Shown here: one piece after another, positions 1 through 4,569 of the stretch
Numbering within the stretch: the first letter of the stretch is position 1
Layout: every line of letters begins with the position of its first letter
Position numbers and translations under genes: made by a program
Notes under the pieces: generated by a model
Told to the model about the DNA's origin: nothing
What the model saw: the letters and a program-made list of their open reading frames with translations, nothing else
The model's database searches: none
NCBI GenBank assembly: GCA_031266855.1
Contig: JAISAF010000294.1
Coordinates: 1 to 5,996, forward strand
DNA length: 5,996 nucleotides
From: Spirochaetales bacterium
GTDB lineage: Bacteria > Spirochaetota > Spirochaetia > DTKZ01
Reading direction: 5' to 3'

Positions 1-14
1 AGAATTTGGGCGCA

Positions 15-37
15 TTTTTGGCGCTCCGCGCCAAAAA
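15..37. repeat. Perfect hairpin, 10-bp stem, TCC triloop
   Basis: TTTTTGGCGC at 15-24 pairs with GCGCCAAAAA at 28-37 around loop TCC. On the minus strand the loop reads C(GGA)G. The identical 23-base hairpin recurs at 3817-3839. There is no T-run after the right arm, so it is not a standard intrinsic terminator. Confidence 0.85.
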
Positions 38-72
38 CCGGGCTTTCCGGGACTCCGCTATCGCTACGGCCC

Positions 73-87
73 CGGCGCTTCGCGCCG
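73..87. repeat. Small perfect hairpin, 6-bp stem, TTC triloop
   Basis: CGGCGC at 73-78 pairs with GCGCCG at 82-87 around TTC. On the minus strand the loop reads C(GAA)G. It sits in the variable middle of modular repeat copy 1. Confidence 0.7.
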
Positions 88-128
88 TGGCTGCTTCGCA
101 TCCCTCCAATCCCTTGCGCCGCCCCAGC

Positions 129-314
129 GGCAGCAAAATTTTGGGAATAAGGGCTAAACAACAGGCTGTAGAATTTTACCACAAAGCCGAATAAGTCAAA
201 AAAGGAGAAAAAAAATATCATTTGAACCTCTTGTATTCGGCTTTTTCGACTTCGCGGTTAGATTTCTTTCTGATTTATATCCATTCTTTTGTGTATTTCA
301 GTCTGCTATTGGAC
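129..314. other. AT-rich core of intergenic block A, no gene seen
   Basis: This stretch lies between two oppositely oriented modular repeats and is clearly richer in A/T than its surroundings. It holds the palindrome CAAAATTTTG (134-143), a strong Shine-Dalgarno-like AAAGGAG (201-207) followed by an A-run, and a long-range inverted repeat (183-193 with 234-244). No ATG follows the AAAGGAG at a usable distance. A TTG at 222 opens a frame to a stop near 387, but the 14-base spacing is too long and the frame runs into repeat sequence. It could be the remnant of a gene start displaced by repeat insertion. Confidence 0.5.
183..244. terminator. Possible terminator-like long-loop inverted repeat
   Basis: AAAGCCGAATA (183-193) is the exact reverse complement of TATTCGGCTTT (234-244), and the right arm runs into a short T tract (242-246). 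A transcript entering from the left could therefore end here. The 40-base loop is unusually large for an intrinsic terminator, so this is a weak call. It could equally be a paired element of the block A core. Confidence 0.3.
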
Positions 315-390
315 GCTGGGGCGCGCGCCAGGGATTGCAGCGGAAATGCGCCCGAAGACGGTCGCTTTCCGATAGGTATTGGATTGTAGT

Positions 391-406
391 GGGCGCTCAC
401 GCACCC
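391..406. repeat. Imperfect hairpin, 6-bp stem with one mismatch
   Basis: GGGCGC (391-396) pairs with GCACCC (401-406) around TCAC, with one C-A mismatch. It occupies the extra segment of modular repeat copy 2 and looks like a decayed hairpin module. Confidence 0.4.
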
Positions 407-419
407 CCGGAATCCCGCA

Positions 420-442
420 GGAAAGCGCCGAAGGCGCTTTCC
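420..442. repeat. Perfect hairpin, 10-bp stem, GAA triloop
   Basis: GGAAAGCGCC (420-429) pairs with GGCGCTTTCC (433-442) around GAA, closed by C-G. It fills the first variable-stem position of the modular repeat, between CCCGC and GAGGA. The equivalent stem at 4755-4775 has different arms that still pair perfectly. Confidence 0.85.
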
Positions 443-466
443 GAGGAATTGGAGCGGAAAGCCCGG

Positions 467-487
467 CCCCGGCGCTCCGCGCCGGGG
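467..487. repeat. Perfect hairpin, 9-bp stem, TCC triloop
   Basis: CCCCGGCGC (467-475) pairs with GCGCCGGGG (479-487) around TCC. It fills the second variable-stem position of the modular repeat, next to the box GGAGCGGAAAGCCCGG. The corresponding stems at 15-37, 3817-3839 and 4800-4828 have other arms. Confidence 0.85.
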
Positions 488-505
488 AGGCGCCCGCAAG
501 CCTTC

Positions 506-535
506 TGGACAAAGGCGTGGTTTTTGTGGTATTCT
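506..535 (+). promoter_or_regulatory. Possible promoter of the parvulin-like gene
   Basis: TGGACA (506-511) resembles a -35 box. After 18 bases comes TATTCT (530-535), preceded by TG at 527-528, which fits an extended -10 (TGnTATTCT). Transcription would then start near 541-543, practically at the ATG at 543, predicting a leaderless or nearly leaderless message. This agrees with the lack of any Shine-Dalgarno sequence before either candidate start. The call rests on motif matching only. Confidence 0.4.
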
Positions 536-542
536 GATGGGC

Positions 543-2102
543 ATGGCAGAAAAAACAGTACAGGCCGGATCGGATGGCCCAAAAGTAAAGACTCCCCGCA
601 GGGGGATTCAGCATCCGCTTACCTACGCGTTTACCGTGGTGGTTCTTGTTATAATCGTTGTGGCTTTTGTGTTTGTTCCCGCGAGTGGCAGCATTGTTCC
701 TGAGTCGGGGACTGTTGCTTTTGGTAGTTACCGGGGGAAGCCGATTGAGTATATTCCGGGGAATTATTTTTCCCAGCAGGTGGACAGGGCGCAGCAGCGG
801 GCGGAAGAGAATGTGCGTATGTCGGGGTCGCAGCCTGATGGGGAAAATATGCAGGAGCGGCTTTACCAGATATGGCGGGAGGCGTTCGCCGTGACGGTGT
901 TTCATACGGCGGTTGTGGCGCTTATGCAGGAGAGCGGGGCTGGTATTTCAGATCGGCGCATTGACGAGACTTTGGTGTATTATCCGCGTTATACGGAAGG
1001 CGGGGAGTTTTCCGAGGAGCTTTACAACAGGGTTCCGAGTTCGGAAAAACTTGTTATTCGCACTACAATGCGGGAGGACCTTCTGTATTACACCTACCTC
1101 CAGGATTTGATGGGGGTTCGTCTTTCGGGGGCGGAAAAGGAGTTTTTCAAGATCCAGGGCAGCCCGGAGCGCAATTTGCGTTTTGTGAGTTTTGGGTTCG
1201 ATGAGTTTCCTGAGGAGAAGGTGGCGGAGTATGGGCGGGAAAACGCCGAGAAGTTTTCCCAGATAAAACTTTCTGTTATTACGCTTACCTCCTCCCGGTC
1301 CGACGCGCAGAAAATCCGGGATCAGGCCGCGGCCGGGGCCAGTTTTTCGGAGCTTGCTGTTGCCCATTCGCGGGACGCCTTTGCCAAAGCCGGCGGCGAT
1401 ATAGGCTGGCGGTATTTTTATGAGCTTGCCGGTTTCGGCAGAAGCGACGAGGATATCCGCAGTCTTTTCCAGCTTGGGGTGGGGGATCTCAGCGGCGTTA
1501 TTGACGGGCCGGCGGGCGTGGATGGGGATGTTCAGAGTTATTCGATTTTCCGCTGTGATGAGGCGGTGCGTCTGCCGGTTTTTACCGCCGCGGATACTAT
1601 TATTGCGGTGCGCGGCTATATGAACGACTTTGAGAGCGGTCTTATTCAGGACTATGTTCTTGAAGAGGCGCGGGCTTTCCGCACGCGGGTTTCTTCGACT
1701 TCTTTTGTGTCGGCTTCGCTTTCGGCGGGCAAGCCTGTTCTGGAAACGGGGTTTTTCCCTATTAATTACGGGGATTCCTTTTTTCTGAAACGCGTCGCGC
1801 AGACCAATGCCTCGCTTGCCATGGCGGCTTACCGGGACGATTTCTTTTCCACGGCTTTTTCCCTGAAGGCGGATGAGGTGTCCGAACCTGTCATCCTGTC
1901 TGGTTCGGTAATTGTTTTGCAGCTTCTTGAGGAAAAGGAAGCCGATGAGAGCGGCTCCGCGCTTCTTGATAATGAGGATTATCTGCGCAGCCTGATAGGC
2001 CGGTATCAGGAGGAAAACCTCCAGCAGTTTATTTTAAATCCGGACAATTTCAGGGACAATTTCGACGCGGCTTTCCGTATGATCTACCGCTTCGAGGACT
2101 AA
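543..2102 (+). CDS. Membrane-anchored SurA/PpiD-like parvulin-domain protein
   Basis: A 519-aa protein resembling periplasmic SurA/PpiD folding factors, which assist outer-membrane and exported proteins. A basic N-terminus is followed by a hydrophobic segment at about residues 25-47 (YAFTVVVLVIIVVAFVFV), with no clear cleavage site. This suggests one inner-membrane anchor with the rest in the periplasm, as in PpiD. Residues 65-235 form a helical SurA-N-like chaperone region. Residues 241-343 fit the parvulin fold: IKLSVITL, FSELAVAHSRD, then GGDIGW (284-289) and a late GVGDLSGVI segment. The histidines expected in the usual HIL and GxHII strands are replaced (SVITL, SYSIFRC), so isomerase activity is doubtful and a chaperone role more likely. 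A C-terminal region of about 175 residues follows. ATG 537 in the same frame is an alternative start; 543 is preferred because the possible promoter ends at 535, and neither start has a Shine-Dalgarno sequence. Probably the first gene of an operon with the DUF115-like gene. Confidence 0.85.
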   Translation: MAEKTVQAGSDGPKVKTPRRGIQHPLTYAFTVVVLVIIVVAFVFVPASGSIVPESGTVAFGSYRGKPIEYIPGNYFSQQVDRAQQRAEENVRMSGSQPDGENMQERLYQIWREAFAVTVFHTAVVALMQESGAGISDRRIDETLVYYPRYTEGGEFSEELYNRVPSSEKLVIRTTMREDLLYYTYLQDLMGVRLSGAEKEFFKIQGSPERNLRFVSFGFDEFPEEKVAEYGRENAEKFSQIKLSVITLTSSRSDAQKIRDQAAAGASFSELAVAHSRDAFAKAGGDIGWRYFYELAGFGRSDEDIRSLFQLGVGDLSGVIDGPAGVDGDVQSYSIFRCDEAVRLPVFTAADTIIAVRGYMNDFESGLIQDYVLEEARAFRTRVSSTSFVSASLSAGKPVLETGFFPINYGDSFFLKRVAQTNASLAMAAYRDDFFSTAFSLKADEVSEPVILSGSVIVLQLLEEKEADESGSALLDNEDYLRSLIGRYQEENLQQFILNPDNFRDNFDAAFRMIYRFED

Positions 2103-2185
2103 TCCCCGCCTGTCACGGCGGAATGGCGGGACGACACGGCGGCAGGATGGAACGGTAAGATGAAACGGTAGGATAGGATGGCAGG
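2103..2185 (+). repeat. Short spacer with nested direct repeats
   Basis: The 83-bp gap between genes 1 and 2 contains GGCAGGATGG twice (2141-2150 and 2180-2189) and AACGGTA twice (2151-2157 and 2164-2170). CCGCC at 2106-2110 can pair with GGCGG at 2117-2121; alternatively CCCGCC at 2105-2110 can pair with GGCGGG at 2125-2130. There is no T-run, so no terminator is called and co-transcription of the two genes is likely. The repeats place several Shine-Dalgarno-like AGGA motifs ahead of gene 2. Confidence 0.5.
2175..2178 (+). promoter_or_regulatory. Ribosome binding site of the DUF115-like gene
   Basis: AGGA sits 7 bases before ATG 2186 and supports that start. A second AGGA at 2170-2173 is slightly too far upstream. 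The ATG at 2178 is in another frame and is not favoured. Confidence 0.5.
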
Positions 2186-3790
2186 ATGGCGCCCTTTTTG
2201 AGAATTACGGACTCTCTGGAAGGCCCCGTCCTGTACAGCGGCGAGCGGCCGCTGTATCATCCTCAAAATCCCAAAAGCCGGGCTGCCGGAGCCGCGCGGC
2301 GCGAACATATCAGCGCTCATACCCTTGTTTTAGTACCTTCTCCCCTTTTCGGCTACGGTCTTGATGTTCTTCTGGAGAATCTCCCGGAAGAAAGCCGCGT
2401 CCTGTGCGTGGAACATGACAAGGAGCTTATGGCCGCGTCCCTGCGGCATTTTCCTCCTGAGCTTATGCGGGATTCCCGCGTCGCCTTTATCCGGGCGGCG
2501 GACGCGCAGGAGGTCTGCCGCTTCGCGGAGCGGCGTTTTGGCACGCATCTTTTCCGCCGCGTCGCGGTGGTTTGCCTGTCGCGCGGATATTCCCTGTTTC
2601 CTGATTTTTACCGGGGGCTTTCCGCGCGCCTTCTGGATATGATTCAAAGCTACTGGCGCAACAGAATGACCAGTCTGCATATAGGCCGGCTGTGGATGGG
2701 AAATCTTTTTACGAACCTGGCGCTGCTTCCGGCCTGTCTGCCGGCTGCGCACGCCGGCTTTACCCGGCCCCTTTTTATAGCCGGGGCGGGCGAATCCCTC
2801 GAAAAGCACCTTGGGTTTCTTTCGGCGCGCCGGGCGGAGTTCGCCCTGATCTGCGTTGATACGGCGCTGCCCGTTCTTAGAGCCGCGGGCATCAGTCCCG
2901 ACCTTATCATCATAGCGGAGGCGCAGTTTGCCAACATCTACGATTTCGCGGGCCTGCGGGACTGGAACATTCCCATAGCGGCTGATCTTTGCTCGTACCC
3001 GGGAATCCTGCGGCGTTTTACCGGCCCGCGCTATATCTTCCTGTCGCGTTTTACCGGACTATCCTGGTTTTCCCGTAGCGAGGTACAGGCCATACTGCCG
3101 CCCTTTATTCCGCCCCTGGGTTCCGTCGGCGTTATGGCCCTGTACCTGGCCTGCCGCGCGGCGGCGCAAACCTGCCCCGTCTTTCTGACCGGCATGGATC
3201 TGCGCTACCCGGCGGGGAAACCCCACGCGAAGTCAAGCCCTTCCCACACCCTGTTCCTGGCAGGACAGCACCGCCTGTCCTTTCCCCGCTACCTCGCCTC
3301 CTGGTACGGCAGGCCGCGGGAAAACGCGCCGCTTGCCCGCGGAGGAATGGTTCCCGCCGACGCGGTACTTGCCTCCTACCGGAACATTCTCCAGGAAATC
3401 GCCCAAAGCCGGAAAAATATCTTTACCCTGGAAGGCGAAGGCCTTGATCTCGGATCTCCCACGGTTTCCCACAGCGAAGCCGCCGCCATCATCCGCGCGT
3501 TCCAGCCTCCCGCCGCCCCCGCTTTCCCGGACGCACCCGCTCCCGCCGCCCCCGCCTTCCCGGACGCCAGCACGGTAGAAGCCTTCCGCGATTCACAGGC
3601 CAGGGAACTCGAAGCAATCGCCGCCTCGCCCGTCCTCCACACCGCCAGCCTCGAGCGCTGCGATTATCTGTTCCTCGACTGCCCCGAAAATCCGCCCTAC
3701 CCCCTCGAAGACCCAGGCTTTATCCGCCGCATACAGGAACGGGCCGCGTGGTACTCATCACGCCTGCGGCGCGGAATAAACGCGCTATAA
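2186..3790 (+). CDS. DUF115 / MAF (MptE-like) family protein
   Basis: A 534-aa protein with no signal peptide or clear membrane segment. Residues 14-80 resemble the N-terminal part of motility-associated (MAF) proteins: LYSGERPLYHPQNPKS, then VPSPLFGYGLDVLLENL and VLCVEHD, a Rossmann-like opening. The DUF115 core lies at about 195-355: LFIAGAGESLEKHL (196-209), ALICVDTALPVLRAAGISPDLIIIAEA (220-246), LGSVGVMALYLACRAAA (311-327) and VFLTGMDLRYPAGKPHAKS (332-350). In flagellated bacteria MAF proteins attach or transfer nonulosonic-acid sugars to flagellin; archaeal relatives are pterin diphosphokinases (MptE). Either flagellar or surface glycosylation, or an unknown transferase, is possible, and the sequence does not decide. 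A proline/alanine-rich linker (about 441-462) contains an 11-residue tandem repeat (PAAPAFPDAPA, then PAAPAFPDAST). The second half is strikingly C-rich on the coding strand, unlike both neighbouring genes. Confidence 0.78.
   Translation: MAPFLRITDSLEGPVLYSGERPLYHPQNPKSRAAGAARREHISAHTLVLVPSPLFGYGLDVLLENLPEESRVLCVEHDKELMAASLRHFPPELMRDSRVAFIRAADAQEVCRFAERRFGTHLFRRVAVVCLSRGYSLFPDFYRGLSARLLDMIQSYWRNRMTSLHIGRLWMGNLFTNLALLPACLPAAHAGFTRPLFIAGAGESLEKHLGFLSARRAEFALICVDTALPVLRAAGISPDLIIIAEAQFANIYDFAGLRDWNIPIAADLCSYPGILRRFTGPRYIFLSRFTGLSWFSRSEVQAILPPFIPPLGSVGVMALYLACRAAAQTCPVFLTGMDLRYPAGKPHAKSSPSHTLFLAGQHRLSFPRYLASWYGRPRENAPLARGGMVPADAVLASYRNILQEIAQSRKNIFTLEGEGLDLGSPTVSHSEAAAIIRAFQPPAAPAFPDAPAPAAPAFPDASTVEAFRDSQARELEAIAASPVLHTASLERCDYLFLDCPENPPYPLEDPGFIRRIQERAAWYSSRLRRGINAL
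3508..3567 (+). repeat. 27-bp in-frame direct repeat inside the DUF115-like gene
   Basis: Positions 3508-3534 and 3541-3567 are identical except for one T/C difference. The period is 33 bp, encoding an 11-residue Pro/Ala linker repeat. A period divisible by three lets the linker change length without breaking the frame. Confidence 0.8.
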
Positions 3791-3816
3791 ATTTTCCCCC
3801 AAATGTTCTGGGCGCC

Positions 3817-3839
3817 TTTTTGGCGCTCCGCGCCAAAAA
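3817..3839. repeat. Perfect hairpin, 10-bp stem, TCC triloop
   Basis: TTTTTGGCGC pairs with GCGCCAAAAA around TCC, identical to 15-37. It lies 26 bp after the DUF115-like stop codon but has A rather than T residues 3' of the stem core on the plus strand, so it is not a canonical terminator for that gene. Confidence 0.85.
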
Positions 3840-3863
3840 CCGGGCTATCCGCTCCAAGTCCTC

Positions 3864-3882
3864 GGCCCGCCTACGGCGGACC
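3864..3882. repeat. Hairpin, 8-bp stem with one mismatch, TAC triloop
   Basis: GGCCCGCC (3864-3871) pairs with GGCGGACC (3875-3882) around TAC, with one C-A mismatch. The minus-strand loop is C(GTA)G. It is the variable stem of copy 3, equivalent to 420-442 and 4755-4775. Confidence 0.7.
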
Positions 3883-3929
3883 TGCGGGCTTTCCGTTCCT
3901 ATCCCTGGCGCATGGCAGCTCAAAACCAA

Positions 3930-3960
3930 GCCATGAAATTGCCCCTGGCAATTTCATGGC
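3930..3960. repeat. Perfect hairpin, 14-bp stem, CCT triloop
   Basis: GCCATGAAATTGCC (3930-3943) pairs with 3947-3960 around CCT. A degenerate AACCAAG box (3924-3930) directly abuts it. The loop-proximal half AATTGCC is shared with the stems at 3959 and 4537. Confidence 0.9.
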
Positions 3961-3989
3961 CGCAGAATTGCCTTCGGCAATTCTGCGGC
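3959..3989. repeat. Perfect hairpin, 14-bp stem, TTC triloop
   Basis: GCCGCAGAATTGCC (3959-3972) pairs with 3976-3989 around TTC. Its first two bases overlap the last bases of the previous hairpin. The minus-strand loop is C(GAA)G. Confidence 0.9.
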
Positions 3990-3992
3990 TCT

Positions 3993-3999
3993 AACCAGG
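3993..3999 (+). repeat. AACCAGG box, copy 1
   Basis: AACCAGG lies 4 bases before the hairpin at 4004 and 4 bases after the hairpin ending at 3989. Matching boxes are at 4254, 4313 and 4570, with a degenerate one at 3924. Confidence 0.55.
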
Positions 4000-4003
4000 C
4001 GGA

Positions 4004-4027
4004 GGCAATTTGCGCAAGCAAATTGCC
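4004..4027. repeat. Perfect hairpin, 10-bp stem, GCAA tetraloop
   Basis: GGCAATTTGC (4004-4013) pairs with GCAAATTGCC (4018-4027) around GCAA. This is a GNRA-type loop if read as RNA from the plus strand. Confidence 0.85.
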
Positions 4028-4038
4028 CATAAGGGAAG

Positions 4039-4141
4039 CTCTAAAAACTTTCACTTGGTATTTCCAGTTCTAAGGGAAAAAATTGCTGTAAAACAGCAAT
4101 TTTTTCCTGTGCGTACTATCAGCAATGGAAAGTTTTTAGAG
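4039..4141. repeat. Nested double-stem element
   Basis: CTCTAAAAACTTTC (4039-4052) is perfectly complementary to GAAAGTTTTTAGAG (4128-4141), a 14-bp outer stem. It encloses a second perfect 15-bp stem (4075-4089 with 4093-4107, loop AAA), leaving internal loops of 22 and 20 bases. ATTGCTG (4082-4088) can pair with CAGCAAT at 4094-4100 in the inner stem or with the identical CAGCAAT at 4120-4126, so an alternative fold exists. It is the only long-range nested structure in the block and the least GC-rich. No known RNA family was recognised. Confidence 0.75.
4075..4107. repeat. Inner perfect hairpin, 15-bp stem, AAA triloop
   Basis: A stem with GG, six A, TTGCTGT in its left arm pairs with ACAGCAA, six T, CC, around AAA. 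Read on the plus strand the right arm ends in a run of six T before CC, so a terminator-like action cannot be excluded. Confidence 0.85.
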
Positions 4142-4144
4142 GTT

Positions 4145-4176
4145 CCCGCGGATTTCCGGCTGCGGAAATCCGCGGG
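4145..4176. repeat. Perfect hairpin, 14-bp stem, GCTG loop
   Basis: CCCGCGGATTTCCG (4145-4158) pairs with CGGAAATCCGCGGG (4163-4176). It starts 3 bases after the nested element. Confidence 0.88.
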
Positions 4177-4189
4177 CCGTCTTCGGCCC
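4174..4189. repeat. Hairpin, 6-bp stem, TCTT loop
   Basis: GGGCCG (4174-4179) pairs with CGGCCC (4184-4189). It shares GGG with the preceding stem, so the two hairpins compete. Confidence 0.6.
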
Positions 4190-4253
4190 GGCCTTTCACG
4201 GTTCCGGCTGCCGCCACCACGCTAATAGGTGACCGTTACGTTTGCAGGTTTGG

Positions 4254-4260
4254 AACCAGG
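4254..4260 (+). repeat. AACCAGG box, copy 2
   Basis: AACCAGG lies 2 bases before the hairpin at 4263. The preceding 4190-4253 stretch holds no long perfect stem, only weak pairings such as ACGGT (4198-4202) with ACCGT (4232-4236). Confidence 0.55.
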
Positions 4261-4262
4261 TG

Positions 4263-4287
4263 GCGATTTTGCCGAAGGCAAAATCGC
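4263..4287. repeat. Perfect hairpin, 11-bp stem, GAA triloop
   Basis: GCGATTTTGCC (4263-4273) pairs with GGCAAAATCGC (4277-4287) around C(GAA)G. It is nearly the same hairpin as 4582-4606. The stem at 4321-4345 uses the same arms with the loop at the opposite end. Confidence 0.9.
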
Positions 4288-4312
4288 GTTCATTGCGTAT
4301 AACGCTGCCGGG

Positions 4313-4319
4313 AACCAGG
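4313..4319 (+). repeat. AACCAGG box, copy 3
   Basis: AACCAGG lies 1 base before the hairpin at 4321 and 59 bp downstream of the previous box. Confidence 0.55.
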
Positions 4320-4320
4320 G

Positions 4321-4345
4321 CGCAAAATCGCGGAGCGATTTTGCG
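4321..4345. repeat. Perfect hairpin, 11-bp stem, GGA triloop
   Basis: CGCAAAATCGC (4321-4331) pairs with GCGATTTTGCG (4335-4345) around C(GGA)G. Compared with 4263-4287 the core arms are swapped, as if the hairpin had been turned inside out. Confidence 0.9.
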
Positions 4346-4357
4346 GGCGCTGGCGTT

Positions 4358-4375
4358 GCAAGCGTGGACGCTTGC
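4358..4375. repeat. Perfect hairpin, 7-bp stem, TGGA loop
   Basis: First hairpin of direct-repeat copy A. Its arms differ from those of its counterpart at 4460-4477 at loop-proximal positions on both sides, so pairing is kept. Confidence 0.85.
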
Positions 4376-4383
4376 TTTTAATC

Positions 4384-4406
4384 CGGCGTAGGCGGAGCCT
4401 ACGCCG
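4384..4406. repeat. Perfect hairpin, 10-bp stem, GGA triloop
   Basis: CGGCGTAGGC pairs with GCCTACGCCG around C(GGA)G. It is identical in its arms to 4486-4509, which has one extra G in the loop. Confidence 0.9.
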
Positions 4407-4425
4407 AGCGGGGATAGCATAAAAA

Positions 4426-4431
4426 ATTATA
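4426..4431 (-). promoter_or_regulatory. Weak minus-strand -10-like TATAAT
   Basis: A consensus TATAAT reads on the minus strand in the AT-rich gap (4419-4459) between the two direct repeats. The nearest -35-like TTGTTA is 20 bases upstream, longer than usual. If active it would transcribe the left part of the hairpin array. There is little beyond the hexamer to support it. Confidence 0.2.
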
Positions 4432-4459
4432 GTGGCCTTTTGGGCGGTTTTTAACAATT

Positions 4460-4477
4460 GCAAGGCAGGAGCCTTGC
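4460..4477. repeat. Perfect hairpin, 7-bp stem, AGGA loop
   Basis: GCAAGGC pairs with GCCTTGC. It is the counterpart of 4358-4375 with paired substitutions next to the loop. Confidence 0.85.
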
Positions 4478-4485
4478 TTTTAATC

Positions 4486-4509
4486 CGGCGTAGGCGGGAG
4501 CCTACGCCG
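4486..4509. repeat. Perfect hairpin, 10-bp stem, GGGA loop
   Basis: CGGCGTAGGC (4486-4495) pairs with GCCTACGCCG (4500-4509). It is the second hairpin of direct-repeat copy B. Confidence 0.9.
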
Positions 4510-4511
4510 AG

Positions 4512-4533
4512 CGGGATTGCCACGGCAATTCCG
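4512..4533. repeat. Hairpin with one G-T pair, CACG loop
   Basis: CGGGATTGC pairs with GCAATTCCG around CACG, with one G-T pair. It begins immediately after the previous stem and belongs to the AATTGCC stem family. Confidence 0.65.
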
Positions 4534-4536
4534 GGG

Positions 4537-4565
4537 GCAGCTAATTGCCTGTGGCAATTAGCTGC
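4537..4565. repeat. Perfect hairpin, 13-bp stem, TGT triloop
   Basis: GCAGCTAATTGCC (4537-4549) pairs with GGCAATTAGCTGC (4553-4565). It shares GCAG and AATTGCC with the stem at 3959-3989 but has an extra base pair between them on both arms. In both places an AACCAGG box follows within 4 bases. Confidence 0.9.
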
Positions 4566-4569
4566 GTAC

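Larger units (their letters stand above)
9..128 (+). repeat. Modular intergenic repeat, copy 1 (block A left end)
   Basis: First of four copies of a mosaic element, in the same orientation as the copy at 3811-3911. Reading order is GGCGC at the outer end, a TTTTTGG...CCAAAAA hairpin, the box CCGGGCTTTCCG, a variable middle with a second hairpin (73-87), then CCAATCCCTTGCGCC and GCCCCAGC at 110-128. The last part is the reverse complement of the GCTGGGGCG...AGGGATTG start of the copies at 315 and 4716. The middle is more diverged than in the other copies: the CCTCGG and CCTGCGGG boxes are not recognisable. An open frame across it (6-194) is made of repeat sequence and is not taken as a gene. 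Confidence 0.75.
315..494 (-). repeat. Modular intergenic repeat, copy 2 (block A right end)
   Basis: This copy is in opposite orientation to copies 1 and 3. Positions 315-346 match 4716-4747 at 31 of 32 bases (C at 338, T at 4739). The segment contains GCTGG, the palindrome GGCGCGCGCC (320-329) and AGGGATTGCAGCGGAAA. Later boxes are CCCGCAGG (414-421), the first hairpin (420-442), CCGAGGA, the 18-base box TTGGAGCGGAAAGCCCGG (449-466, identical at 4782-4799), a second hairpin (467-487) and AGGCGCC (488-494). About 60 extra bases (347-410) carrying a degenerate third GGATTGTAG box separate the first box from CCCGCAGG, making this the longest copy. It ends about 50 bp before gene 1. Confidence 0.8.
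3811..3911 (+). repeat. Modular intergenic repeat, copy 3 (block B left end)
   Basis: GGCGCCT (3811-3817) leads into the hairpin 3817-3839, CCGGGCTATCCGCTCCAA, TCCTCGG (3859-3865), a variable stem (3864-3882), CCTGCGGG (3881-3888), GCTTTCCGTTCCTATCCCTGG and GCGC. Box by box this is the reverse complement of copy 4. It is the shortest copy and lacks the GGCGCGCGCC palindrome at its inner end. Confidence 0.8.
4358..4418 (+). repeat. 61-bp two-hairpin direct repeat, copy A
   Basis: It contains a 7-bp stem (GCAAGCG/CGCTTGC, loop TGGA, 4358-4375), the linker TTTTAATC and a 10-bp stem CGGCGTAGGC/GCCTACGCCG with loop GGA (4384-4406), then AGCGGGGAT. Copy B lies exactly 102 bp downstream at 4460-4520. 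Confidence 0.85.
4460..4520 (+). repeat. 61-bp two-hairpin direct repeat, copy B
   Basis: Same order as copy A: a 7-bp stem (GCAAGGC/GCCTTGC, loop AGGA, 4460-4477), TTTTAATC, then the CGGCGTAGGC stem (4486-4509, loop GGGA) and AGCGGGAT. Linker and second stem are identical to copy A, whereas the first stem has changed on both arms. Confidence 0.85.

Noticed and set aside
6..194. 62-codon open frame
   Set aside because: It lies entirely in modular repeat copy 1 and its tail, has no ribosome binding site, and a similar peptide appears from the copy at 3803-3936.
948..1367. Minus-strand open frames inside gene 1 (also 2330-2809 in gene 2 and 4947-5804 in gene 3)
   Set aside because: They are shadows of well-supported plus-strand genes with recognisable domains; their peptides are basic and show no family features.
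3817..3839. Intrinsic terminator after the DUF115-like gene
   Set aside because: The stem is followed by CCGGG, and the right arm ends in A, not T. The same hairpin occurs in repeats unrelated to gene ends.
4190..4253. tRNA or other standard RNA gene in the gap between hairpins
   Set aside because: No cloverleaf or T-loop motif could be found; only short weak pairings are present.
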